Part shown: positions 5,751-12,852 of the stretch, in pieces | Numbering within the stretch: position 1 is the stretch's first letter | Layout: each line of letters begins with the position of its first letter | Source of the DNA: Candidatus Mediterraneibacter gallistercoris | GTDB taxonomy: Bacteria; Bacillota_A; Clostridia; Lachnospirales; Lachnospiraceae | Direction: 5' to 3' | Assembly (NCBI GenBank): GCA_019119745.1 | Contig: DWWI01000099.1 | Span: 1-12,852, forward strand | DNA length: 12,852 nt | Notes under the pieces: generated by a model | Databases searched by the model: none | Told to the model about the DNA's origin: nothing | What the model saw: only the letters and a program-made list of their open reading frames with translations | Translations under genes and position numbers: made by a program

Positions 5751-7160
5751 ATGTTATTCAGCAGTATTACTTTTTTGTTTATGTTTCTGCCGATTGTGCT
5801 GGCAGTTTATTATTTAGTCCCGTATAAAGTGAAAAACATTGTCTTGCTGCTTGCAAGTCTGTTCTTCTATGCGTGGGGAGAGCCTGTTTATGTCATACTT
5901 ATGATTCTCTCCATCTTATTTAATTATTTCTGCGGGCGGGATATAAAAGCCAAGGAAGATGATCCCCGCAGGGCAAAGTTTGCAGTGATATTCGCCATAG
6001 CAGGAAATCTGTTGATACTGGGATTTTTTAAATATTTCGGTTTCCTGATGGAGACGGTTAATGCTGTCCTTCCGGTAGATATTCCGTACCGGGAGCTTGC
6101 TCTTCCTGTGGGGATTTCGTTTTATACATTTCAGGCAATTTCCTATATTCTGGATGTTTACTGGAAAAAGGCGGAAGCCCAGAAGAACATCCTGTATTTT
6201 GCCTTATATATCAGTATGTTCCCGCAGCTGATTGCAGGACCGATTGTGAGATATGCTGATATTGAAGAACAGCTTCGCAAAAGGAAGATGAGCGCTTCGA
6301 AGATCGGTCTGGGAGCGATGTATTTTATCATGGGTCTGGCAAAAAAAGTTATTCTCGCAAATACTGCGGGAGAGGTTTTTGAGCAGATCGCGGCAATGCC
6401 CGCCGGCAATCTCTCCATACTGACAGCATGGCTCGGAGTTTTCTCCTATGCATTTCAGATCTATTTTGATTTCAGCGGATATTCGGATATGGCGGTCGGA
6501 CTGGGGAAAATGTTCGGGTTTGATTTCAGAAAGAACTTTGATTATCCCTATATCTCTAAGAGTGTGACGGAATTCTGGAGAAGATGGCATATTTCTCTGA
6601 GCACATGGTTCCGTGAATATGTCTATATTCCGCTTGGAGGGAACCGCTGTTCTGTTTCGAGAATCATATTTAATCTTATGGTCGTATGGTCACTGACCGG
6701 AATGTGGCATGGCGCTGCATGGAATTTTGTGGCATGGGGTGTGTATTACGGTGTGATCCTCGTAATGGAGAAATACATATGGGGAGCGTCAGTCGATCAG
6801 CTTCCGAATCCGGTACGGCATCTTTATACCGGAATTGTCGTGCTTGTAGGCTGGGTATTTTTCTTCAGTCCGAGCCTCGGATACGCGATGCGGTATCTGC
6901 TCGCTATGATCGGAGGCGGAGCAGGGATCGTGGATGCGACAGGAGCGTTCCTTCTTTTTACACACTGGCTGCTTTATCTGCTCGCAGTTATCGCCTCATC
7001 GTCTTTAGGGCTGAACATTATAAAAGCCGTGATACGCGCGCCAAAGAATCAGTATGTACAGTTGTCGGTGGCAGCAGTCATTTTCATCGGCATTTTTCTG
7101 ATTTCTGTGGCATTTCTTGTGACAGGAACGTTTAATCCATTTTTGTATTTCAGATTTTAG
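5751..7160 (+). CDS. MBOAT family O-acyltransferase (AlgI-like)
   Basis: This polytopic membrane protein of 469 residues is predicted to carry acyl groups (probably acetyl) from a cytoplasmic donor across the membrane to extracellular acceptors. Both MBOAT histidines are visible: His280 in EFWRRWHISLSTWFREYVYI, and the catalytic His320 in TGMWHGAAW, corresponding to His322 of Pseudomonas AlgI. The N-terminal LFSSITFLFMFLPIVLAVYY and the motif YIPLGGNR are typical of the AlgI/DltB branch. Length and motifs are complete. AGAGAGGAAAG precedes the ATG, and the gene follows the DUF4358 gene by 43 bases. It lacks the DltA/DltC partners that would mark D-alanylation, so polysaccharide or other glycan O-acetylation with the flanking SGNH and DHHW proteins is the better reading. 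The acceptor polymer is not shown. Confidence 0.94.
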   Translation: MLFSSITFLFMFLPIVLAVYYLVPYKVKNIVLLLASLFFYAWGEPVYVILMILSILFNYFCGRDIKAKEDDPRRAKFAVIFAIAGNLLILGFFKYFGFLMETVNAVLPVDIPYRELALPVGISFYTFQAISYILDVYWKKAEAQKNILYFALYISMFPQLIAGPIVRYADIEEQLRKRKMSASKIGLGAMYFIMGLAKKVILANTAGEVFEQIAAMPAGNLSILTAWLGVFSYAFQIYFDFSGYSDMAVGLGKMFGFDFRKNFDYPYISKSVTEFWRRWHISLSTWFREYVYIPLGGNRCSVSRIIFNLMVVWSLTGMWHGAAWNFVAWGVYYGVILVMEKYIWGASVDQLPNPVRHLYTGIVVLVGWVFFFSPSLGYAMRYLLAMIGGGAGIVDATGAFLLFTHWLLYLLAVIASSSLGLNIIKAVIRAPKNQYVQLSVAAVIFIGIFLISVAFLVTGTFNPFLYFRF

Positions 7161-7171
7161 GCGGGAGTTTT

Positions 7172-8326
7172 ATGATTAATAGGAAGAGAAAAGCAAGGAT
7201 CGCAAATCTTATCGGAAAAATATTTATCATAGTCCTTTTTTTGGTGTTGATCGTAAATGTGATCGTACCTGATAAGGAAAAATCGGAGTTGGAGAACCGC
7301 GCTCTTGAGTCGAGACCGCGTTTCAATCTGACCACAGTTCTGTCAGGAGACTTCATGGAGCAGTGGGAGAAGTATCTCAGCGATCAGTTCGCGGGCAGGA
7401 ATACGTGGCGTAGAGTCAAAGTCGGCCTGGACCGGCTGGGCGGGGCAAAAATGGAGAATAATATATATATCGGAAAAGGCGGGCAGCTCATGGAAAACAT
7501 CGAAGTGCCCGATGAAGATCAGCTCGACGCCAATATGACGGCAATCCAGAATTTTGCCCAGACATATGAGGATATTCCCGTTACGATGATGCTGGTACCT
7601 GATGCTGCCTGCATCCTGACGGACAGACTGCCTGCATTCGCTGAAGTTGAAGACCAGCGTCAGATGTTCAGCATGGCAGAGCGTAAACTCGGTGATTCTG
7701 TCAACTGGATTGATACGGTATCTATATTGAATAAACATAAATCAGAAAAGCTATACTATAAGACGGATCATCACTGGACGACACAGGGCGCCTTCTATGT
7801 GTTCCAGGACGCAGCTCAGACATTCGGGATTGAAGGAGACGTCTCAGACGATTTCGTTTCCTATACAGTAACGGACAGCTTTAACGGAGTACTGGCGGCT
7901 TCCAGCGGTGTGGGCCTGGACGAGAGGGAATTAATCGATATCTATGTGCCCACGGAAGGCGACGATGATGTAATAGTGGATTATGTGGACGAGGGAAGGA
8001 AAACAACCTCGCTCTATGACTCTTCAAAACTTGATACGCGGGACAAATACGGTGTATTTCTCGGCGGAAATACTTCTGTCATCGATATCAAGACTGTGTC
8101 TACAAGTCAGAAACGTCTGCTCATCGTAAAAGATTCTTTTGCGGACTGCTTTATTCCGTTTCTCGCGCCGTATTACAGGGAGATTGTTGTGGTAGATCCC
8201 CGGTATTACAGTGGGACTATGGATGAGATCATGGATACTTACAGGATTACGGATGCGCTGATCCTGTACAGCGGCAATACATTTTTTACAGACAATAATA
8301 TCAGCGGAGTGTTTTCAGGTGAGTAA
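7172..8326 (+). CDS. DHHW family protein, AlgJ/AlgX-like predicted O-acetyltransferase
   Basis: This is a predicted extracytoplasmic partner of the MBOAT protein. Its 384 residues start with a basic stretch and one hydrophobic anchor (about 13-29). The family name-giving motif TDHHWTTQGAFYVF gives Asp199 and His201, and IVKDSFADCF gives Ser322. By comparison with the SGNH-like domain of AlgX and AlgJ, where Asp-x-His and a distant Ser form the triad, these three residues are the likely catalytic set. The early LENRALESRPRFN and WEKYLSDQFAGRNTWRRVK segments are also typical of AlgJ/DHHW proteins. It begins 11 bases after the MBOAT stop with GGGAG upstream. The last eight bases are shared with the next gene. 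Acyl transfer from the MBOAT protein to a polymer is inferred from context. Confidence 0.88.
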   Translation: MINRKRKARIANLIGKIFIIVLFLVLIVNVIVPDKEKSELENRALESRPRFNLTTVLSGDFMEQWEKYLSDQFAGRNTWRRVKVGLDRLGGAKMENNIYIGKGGQLMENIEVPDEDQLDANMTAIQNFAQTYEDIPVTMMLVPDAACILTDRLPAFAEVEDQRQMFSMAERKLGDSVNWIDTVSILNKHKSEKLYYKTDHHWTTQGAFYVFQDAAQTFGIEGDVSDDFVSYTVTDSFNGVLAASSGVGLDERELIDIYVPTEGDDDVIVDYVDEGRKTTSLYDSSKLDTRDKYGVFLGGNTSVIDIKTVSTSQKRLLIVKDSFADCFIPFLAPYYREIVVVDPRYYSGTMDEIMDTYRITDALILYSGNTFFTDNNISGVFSGE

Positions 8327-9068
8327 TAAGATCAGAGAAGAGTTTTTAAGGAAGAAAGAACCGGTAAGACTGAATAAGTATTTAAGTGAGGCGGGCGTGT
8401 GTTCCAGGAGGGAGGCAGACCGCCTCATTGAAACAGGCCGGGTAACAGTGGACGGGAAAACGGCGCAGACCGGGATGAAGATCATCCCGGGGCAGGAAGT
8501 CCGTGTAGGGAAGAAACTGGTGTCAAAAGGTGACGAGATGGTCGTTCTGGCGGTGAATAAGCCGCGTGGGATTGTCTGTACCGAAGAAAAGAGAGAGCGG
8601 AACAGTATTGTCCGGTTCCTTGATTATCCGATCCGTGTCACTTATATCGGACGGCTGGATAAGGACTCCAGGGGACTGCTGCTCATGACAAATAACGGAG
8701 ACATCATTAACCGCATGATGCGCGCCGCTAACCACCATGAGAAAGAATATAAGGTAACGGTGGACAAAGAGGTTACAGATGAATTTCTGGAAAAGATGGC
8801 AGGGGGAGTCCCTATACTGGATACGGTTACAAGACCGTGCAGAGTCAGAAAGATCGGAAAATATACATTTTCTATTATATTGACCCAGGGGCTTAACCGC
8901 CAGATCAGACGGATGTGTGAAGCCCTGGGATATGAGGTAAAAGATCTTCTGAGAGTGCGGGTAATGAATATACGGCTGGGCAGCCTGAAAGAAGGCGAAT
9001 ACAGAGAACTGACAGATGAAGAGCTGGACGAACTCTACAGTCTTATACAGGAGTCGCCCGCGCGGTAA
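8319..9068 (+). CDS. rluF: 23S rRNA pseudouridine synthase RluF
   Basis: This enzyme isomerises uridine to pseudouridine; in E. coli, RluF acts on 23S rRNA U2604 and on tRNA-Tyr U35. The 249-residue protein has an N-terminal S4 RNA-binding domain (RLNKYLSEAGVCSRREADRL, about residues 18-75) and an RsuA/RluB/E/F catalytic domain with Asp114 in IGRLDKDSRGLLLMTNNGD. The segments HEKEYKVTVDK, GVPILDTVT and QGLNRQIRRMCEALGYEV are closer to RluF than to RluB or RsuA. Translation appears to start at GTG 8319, with GGAG nine bases upstream, overlapping the DHHW stop by eight bases; there is no suitable ATG before the S4 domain. The overlap with an envelope gene and one-base contact with ligA point to a long shared transcript. 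Confidence 0.93.
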   Translation: MSNKIREEFLRKKEPVRLNKYLSEAGVCSRREADRLIETGRVTVDGKTAQTGMKIIPGQEVRVGKKLVSKGDEMVVLAVNKPRGIVCTEEKRERNSIVRFLDYPIRVTYIGRLDKDSRGLLLMTNNGDIINRMMRAANHHEKEYKVTVDKEVTDEFLEKMAGGVPILDTVTRPCRVRKIGKYTFSIILTQGLNRQIRRMCEALGYEVKDLLRVRVMNIRLGSLKEGEYRELTDEELDELYSLIQESPAR

Positions 9069-9090
9069 TGAATAAAATCAGAGAGTTATC

Positions 9091-9095
9091 GGAGG
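9091..9095 (+). promoter_or_regulatory. Ribosome binding site deciding the ligA start
   Basis: GGAGG lies five bases before the ATG at 9101. The upstream in-frame ATG at 9068, which overlaps the rluF stop, has AGGAG only at a 14-base spacing. Confidence 0.65.
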
Positions 9096-9100
9096 AAGAT

Positions 9101-11059
9101 ATGGAAGAGAAGATGAAACGGATGCGTGAGCTGGTGGATCTCCTGAACCGTGCACGGCGCGCATATGAACAGGAAGATACGGAGATCATGAGCAACTACG
9201 AGTATGACCGCCTCTATGATGAACTTCAGGAACTGGAGAAAGAGCTTGGAACAACGCTTGCTGCCAGTCCTACGGTCAATGTGGGGTATGAAGTCTTAAG
9301 CGAACTGCCCAAAGAAAGGCACGAGCGGCCGATGCTCTCTCTGGACAAGACAAAAGACGTGGCGCGGCTTAAAGAGTTCCTTGGCAGTCAGAAAGCCATG
9401 ATCTCATGGAAACTGGACGGCCTTACGATCGTTCTTACGTACCGGGAGGGCGCGCTTGAGAAAGCCGTGACCCGCGGCAACGGGGAAGTGGGGGAAGTAG
9501 TAACCAACAATGCCAGAGTGTTTAAGAATGTTCCGCTCACGATACCCTATCAGGGAGAACTTGTATTAAGAGGCGAAGCGGTTATTTCCTATAAGGATTT
9601 CGAGAAGATCAACGAAGAGATCGGGGATGCCGATGCAAAGTATAAGAATCCGAGAAATCTGTGCAGCGGTTCTGTCCGTCAGCTCAACAATGAGATCACG
9701 GCAAAGCGTAATGTCAGATTCTATGCGTTTACTCTTGTGCGGGCGGAAGGGGTGGACTTTAAAAACTCCAGACTTTATCAGATGCAGTGGCTGCAGCAGC
9801 AGGGCTTTGACGTGGTGGAGAACCATCCGGTCACAGCAGATACCATAGAAAAAGAAGTGGCGTGGTTTGCGGAGCATATCGATAAGAATGAAGTGCCGTC
9901 CGACGGACTGGTTCTTGTGTACGATGATATCGCCTACGGCCAGTCACTGGGGACGACGGCAAAGTTCCCCCGGGATTCCTTTGCGTTTAAGTGGGCGGAC
10001 GAGATCCGCGAGACTACGCTGACAGAGATCGAATGGAGTCCGTCGAGGACAGGACTGATCAATCCGGTTGCCGTATTTGAGCCGGTGGAACTGGAAGGAA
10101 CGACGGTAAGCCGTGCCAGCGTCCACAATATCAGTATCATGGAAGAACTGGAACTGGGAGTGGGAGACAGGATCACCGTGTACAAGGCGAACATGATCAT
10201 TCCTCAGATCGCGGAGAACCTGACGAGAAGCGGTGTGAAAGACATCCCGAAAGAATGTCCGGTCTGTGGAGGCCCCACAAAGATCGCCATGGAAAATGAG
10301 ACAAAGACGCTTTACTGTACCAATCCGAAGTGTCAGGCAAAACATGTCAAGTCGTTTACTCTTTTTGTAAGCAGGGACGCTATGAATATCGAAGGACTTT
10401 CCGAGGCGACTCTGGAGAAGTTCATCATAAACGGATATGTAAAAGACTTTACCGATCTGTTCCATCTCGACAGATATGCGGATGAGATCCGCCAGATGGA
10501 TGGTTTCGGGGATAAATCTTATGAGAACCTGCAGAACAGTATCAAAAATGCACGGACAACGACACTCCCCCGCCTCGTTTACAGTCTGGGAATTCCGAAT
10601 ATCGGTATCGCAAATGCGAAGATGATCTGCGGGGCCCTTGGAAACGATCCGGAGCGTATCCTGAATACAACAGTAGAGGAGTTAAGCGGAATCTCCGGAG
10701 TGGGCGGCGTGATCGCGGGAACCTTTGTGGATTATTTTGCTGATGAAGACCACAGGGATCTGTTTAAAAGGCTTCTCGAAGAAGTCGAGATACCAAAAGA
10801 GGAGATTACAGAGGACTCCCGGAAATTTGCGGGAGTGAACTTTGTCATAACCGGGAGCGTGAACCATTTCGCCAACCGGGCAGAAGTAAAAGAAGAAATT
10901 GAAAAGAGAGGAGGGAAAGTGACAGGCAGCGTAACATCGAAGACGAATTATCTTATCAACAATGATGTGAATTCCACTTCTTCCAAGAACAGAAAAGCGC
11001 GGGAACTTGGAGTACCGATTATCTCGGAGAAAGAGTTTTTAAATATGTTGAACGGATAG
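9101..11059 (+). CDS. ligA: NAD-dependent DNA ligase LigA, divergent subfamily
   Basis: This enzyme seals DNA nicks using NAD+. The 652 residues contain every LigA domain: Ia (about 1-60), adenylation domain with Lys104 in WKLDG, Glu159 in LRGEA and Lys297 in FKW, OB fold, Cys4 zinc finger (Cys386, 389, 406, 411), helix-hairpin-helix (about 425-570) and BRCT (about 575-652). The start at 9101 makes Tyr22, Tyr35 and Asp36 coincide with E. coli numbering; ATG 9068 would add 11 residues. Several conserved positions differ from E. coli LigA: His23 is Glu, Asp32 is Asn, motif IV DGVVIKV is DGLVLVY (Lys290 to Val273), TRGDG is TRGNG, and AGDVIP is ANMIIP. The fold looks complete and in frame, so it is probably functional, but possibly with altered NAD+ handling. 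It shares a transcript with rluF. Confidence 0.95.
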   Translation: MEEKMKRMRELVDLLNRARRAYEQEDTEIMSNYEYDRLYDELQELEKELGTTLAASPTVNVGYEVLSELPKERHERPMLSLDKTKDVARLKEFLGSQKAMISWKLDGLTIVLTYREGALEKAVTRGNGEVGEVVTNNARVFKNVPLTIPYQGELVLRGEAVISYKDFEKINEEIGDADAKYKNPRNLCSGSVRQLNNEITAKRNVRFYAFTLVRAEGVDFKNSRLYQMQWLQQQGFDVVENHPVTADTIEKEVAWFAEHIDKNEVPSDGLVLVYDDIAYGQSLGTTAKFPRDSFAFKWADEIRETTLTEIEWSPSRTGLINPVAVFEPVELEGTTVSRASVHNISIMEELELGVGDRITVYKANMIIPQIAENLTRSGVKDIPKECPVCGGPTKIAMENETKTLYCTNPKCQAKHVKSFTLFVSRDAMNIEGLSEATLEKFIINGYVKDFTDLFHLDRYADEIRQMDGFGDKSYENLQNSIKNARTTTLPRLVYSLGIPNIGIANAKMICGALGNDPERILNTTVEELSGISGVGGVIAGTFVDYFADEDHRDLFKRLLEEVEIPKEEITEDSRKFAGVNFVITGSVNHFANRAEVKEEIEKRGGKVTGSVTSKTNYLINNDVNSTSSKNRKARELGVPIISEKEFLNMLNG

Positions 11060-11080
11060 TATGAGAAAGGCAGGTAATGT

Positions 11081-12628
11081 GTGAATTTTAAAATCGCAAA
11101 ATTAAAAGAAAAGTTACTGGAAAAATTAAATGAAACTCTGAAAGCAGTGCTTCCGATCATTGCGATCGTGCTGGTCTTATGCTTTACGATCGCTCCGCTG
11201 GAGCCCGGCATCCTGCTGGCGTTTCTGCTGGGAGCCGTATTCCTGATCGCGGGGATGATGTTTTTTACTCTGGGCGCGGAGATGTCTATGACACCTATCG
11301 GAGAAAATGTGGGAACAAGTATGACGCAGACGAAAAAACTGTGGCTGATGGTGTTTCTGACATTTATCCTCGGTTTTATCGTGACCATATCGGAGCCGGA
11401 TCTTCAGGTGCTGGCAGAGCAGGTGCCCGCGGTGCCGAATATGGTTCTTGTGCTGTCTGTGGCGTTCGGCGTGGGAATCTTCCTTGTGGCGTCACTGCTC
11501 CGCATGCTGTACAATATTTCGCTGGCGCATATGCTGATCGTGCTCTATATTATCGTTTTTGCACTGGCATTTTTAGCTCCGGATGAATTTGTCGCCGTGG
11601 CATTTGACTCCGGCGGTGTGACTACAGGACCTATGACAGTGCCCTTTATCATGGCATTCGGTATCGGTATTTCCGCGATCCGAAGCGATGAGAGGGCAGA
11701 GGACGACAGCTTCGGTCTTGTGGCGCTTTCATCCGTGGGACCGATCCTTTCCGTACTAGTGCTGAGCCTGATCTACCGTCCTGCCAGCGCTGCCTATGTG
11801 CCGGAAAGCATCCCTGAAATCGGAAATTCCGTAGAACTCTGGCATATATTTGCAGAGGGACTCCCGGAATATATGAAAGAAATGGCAGTTTCGCTCCTGC
11901 CGATCATTGTCTTCTTTATTATTTTCCAGTTCGTATTCCGGAGAGTACAGAAGAGAATGCTCATCAGGATCGGAGTCGGCATGGTCTATACTTACGCGGG
12001 ACTTTTCCTGTTCCTGACAGGAGTAAATGTGGGCTTTATGCCTGCAGGTAATTATCTCGGACAGGTGCTGGCGGACAATCCGTATAAATGGGTGATCGTT
12101 CCCATCGGCATGATCATCGGATACTTTATCGTGCGCGCAGAACCTGCGGTGTTCGTCCTGACACGGCAGGTGGAGGATATCACTTCAGGGACCATAAGCG
12201 CGGGAGCCATGAGCCTGAGTCTTTCCATCGGTGTGGCGGTATCTCTGGGACTCGCTATGGTGCGGGTGCTGACAGGTATATCGATCTTCTGGTTTGTGAT
12301 ACCGGGATATGCCATTGCACTGCTCCTGTCGTTCTTTGTGCCGAAGATCTTTACGGCGATTGCGTTTGACTCCGGCGGTGTAGCGTCCGGACCCATGACT
12401 GCCACATTCCTCCTTCCGTTTGCCATCGGGGCTTGTACAAGCGTAGGGGGCAATATCGTTACGGACGCATTCGGCGTGGTCGCCATGGTTGCTATGACGC
12501 CTCTTATTACAATACAGATATTAGGACTTGTGTTTGAACTCAATTCCAGACGTCTCGAGAAGATGGAAGCAAGAAAGGCAGCCGCTGCATTTGCCCAGCT
12601 TCCGGATGATGAGATCATAGAACTTTAA
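11081..12628 (+). CDS. DUF1538 family polytopic membrane protein with internal duplication
   Basis: The function is unproven; it is probably a transporter or channel. The 515 residues contain many hydrophobic segments after a charged amphipathic N-terminus. The protein consists of two homologous halves. AFDSGGVTTGPMT at residue 174 is repeated as AFDSGGVASGPMT at 428. SEPDLQVL (Glu105-Pro106) is mirrored by AEPAVFVL (Glu354-Pro355), and DSFGLVAL by DAFGVVAM. The offset is about 250 residues. A large polar loop between the halves (about 230-265) probably faces one side. The motifs match my memory of DUF1538, where two-repeat architecture is normal. The likely start is GTG 11081 with AAAGG and AGG upstream; the ATG at 11077 is out of frame and hits a stop. 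It is followed 18 bases later by a PII-like gene, suggesting nitrogen- or energy-linked control of transport. Confidence 0.85.
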   Translation: MNFKIAKLKEKLLEKLNETLKAVLPIIAIVLVLCFTIAPLEPGILLAFLLGAVFLIAGMMFFTLGAEMSMTPIGENVGTSMTQTKKLWLMVFLTFILGFIVTISEPDLQVLAEQVPAVPNMVLVLSVAFGVGIFLVASLLRMLYNISLAHMLIVLYIIVFALAFLAPDEFVAVAFDSGGVTTGPMTVPFIMAFGIGISAIRSDERAEDDSFGLVALSSVGPILSVLVLSLIYRPASAAYVPESIPEIGNSVELWHIFAEGLPEYMKEMAVSLLPIIVFFIIFQFVFRRVQKRMLIRIGVGMVYTYAGLFLFLTGVNVGFMPAGNYLGQVLADNPYKWVIVPIGMIIGYFIVRAEPAVFVLTRQVEDITSGTISAGAMSLSLSIGVAVSLGLAMVRVLTGISIFWFVIPGYAIALLLSFFVPKIFTAIAFDSGGVASGPMTATFLLPFAIGACTSVGGNIVTDAFGVVAMVAMTPLITIQILGLVFELNSRRLEKMEARKAAAAFAQLPDDEIIEL

Positions 12629-12638
12629 GGAGGAAAGG
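12627..12638 (+). promoter_or_regulatory. Ribosome binding site of the PII-like gene
   Basis: AAGGAGGAAAGG directly overlaps the DUF1538 stop codon. The core lies 13 bases from the ATG at 12647, longer than usual, but the second AAAGG sits at 8 bases. The overlap with the previous stop suggests coupled translation. Confidence 0.6.
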
Positions 12639-12646
12639 CTATCGTT

Positions 12647-12852
12647 ATGAGTGAGATAAATATGTTGATGACTGTCACCAAGAGATCTGTAGGCCGCAGA
12701 CTGCTGGCATGTTATGAGGAAATCGGTCTTTCTTCCACTCTGTGTACGCTGGCGCAGGGGACGGCAACCAGCGAGATACTGGACTACTTTGGCCTTGAAG
12801 TCACAGAGAAGATGGTAACCCTGACCGTAGTATCGGACGATACATGGAAACA
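12647..12852 (+). CDS. PII-like signalling protein (C-terminus outside window)
   Basis: The visible 68 codons resemble the N-terminal part of PII/GlnB-type regulators, small trimeric proteins that sense nucleotides and metabolites and bind transporters or enzymes. The first strand and helix read MLMTVTKRSVGRRLLACYEE. They are followed by LAQGTATSEILDYFGLEV, comparable to the ARGTA-type segment of PII-like proteins just before the T-loop region. EKMVTLTVVSDDTW would be the second strand. The canonical GlnB start (MKKIEAIIKPFKL) and uridylylation Tyr51 context are not seen, so this is a PII-like rather than a classic GlnB protein. It follows the DUF1538 gene by 18 bases, so a partnership is likely. 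The reading frame is open to the window end; the rest cannot be judged. Confidence 0.72.
   Translation, partial: MSEINMLMTVTKRSVGRRLLACYEEIGLSSTLCTLAQGTATSEILDYFGLEVTEKMVTLTVVSDDTWK

Noticed and set aside
6686..7135. Plus-strand open frame of 149 codons inside the MBOAT gene
   Set aside because: It is frame-shifted relative to the conserved MBOAT frame and Arg/Cys-rich, as expected for a shadow.
9068..9100. ATG overlapping the rluF stop as the ligA start
   Set aside because: Its ribosome site is too far away, while GGAGG precedes 9101; the 9101 start also gives the usual LigA N-terminus. Not fully excluded.
12052..12618. Minus-strand open frame of 188 codons within the DUF1538 gene
   Set aside because: It is a mirror of the coding strand with low-complexity Ser/Thr/Pro composition and no start signals.
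1..12852. CRISPR array, tRNA, rRNA, insertion sequence, integrase or attachment site
   Set aside because: No regularly spaced repeats, cloverleaf-like segments, transposase motifs or flanking duplications were seen; the gene content is ordinary chromosomal.

Overview
The window looks like part of a chromosome from a member of the Lachnospiraceae (Clostridia, Firmicutes). The evidence is moderate GC, strong AGGAGG-type ribosome binding sites, a perfect CIRCE heat-shock operator, and several families I associate with that group (a DUF5721-like protein, a DUF4358 protein, and a divergent LigA). The family assignment rests on remembered protein resemblance, not a search. I see no rRNA, tRNA, CRISPR array, insertion sequence or phage gene.

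Left part (1-3741). A minus-strand sugar-type ABC transporter ATPase runs off the left edge. It is divergent from a plus-strand cyclophilin-type prolyl isomerase, and each has its own sigma-A-like promoter with a palindromic element. Next comes htpG (HSP90), preceded by a CIRCE operator and a near-consensus promoter. The CIRCE lies upstream of the -35 box, and its hairpin is followed by a short T run, so it may also end the cyclophilin transcript. A strong hairpin terminator follows htpG and probably also serves the converging minus-strand DUF5721-like gene.

Middle (4267-8326). A divergent promoter region leads into a tight plus-strand set: a membrane-anchored SGNH/GDSL hydrolase, a DUF4358 membrane-anchored protein, an AlgI-like MBOAT O-acyltransferase and a DHHW (AlgJ/AlgX-like) protein. 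Together they look like a machine that moves acyl (probably acetyl) groups across the membrane and places them on an extracellular polymer. The polymer is not identified in the window.

Right part (8319-12852). With overlapping or nearly abutting genes and no visible terminator, the same strand continues into rluF (23S rRNA pseudouridine synthase), ligA (NAD-dependent DNA ligase), an internally duplicated DUF1538 membrane protein, and the first 68 codons of a PII-like signalling protein cut by the window edge. The two most unusual items are the LigA, which has changed residues at positions known to be essential in E. coli LigA (H23, D32, K290), and the DUF1538/PII pair, which looks like an uncharacterised transporter or channel with a dedicated PII-type regulator.
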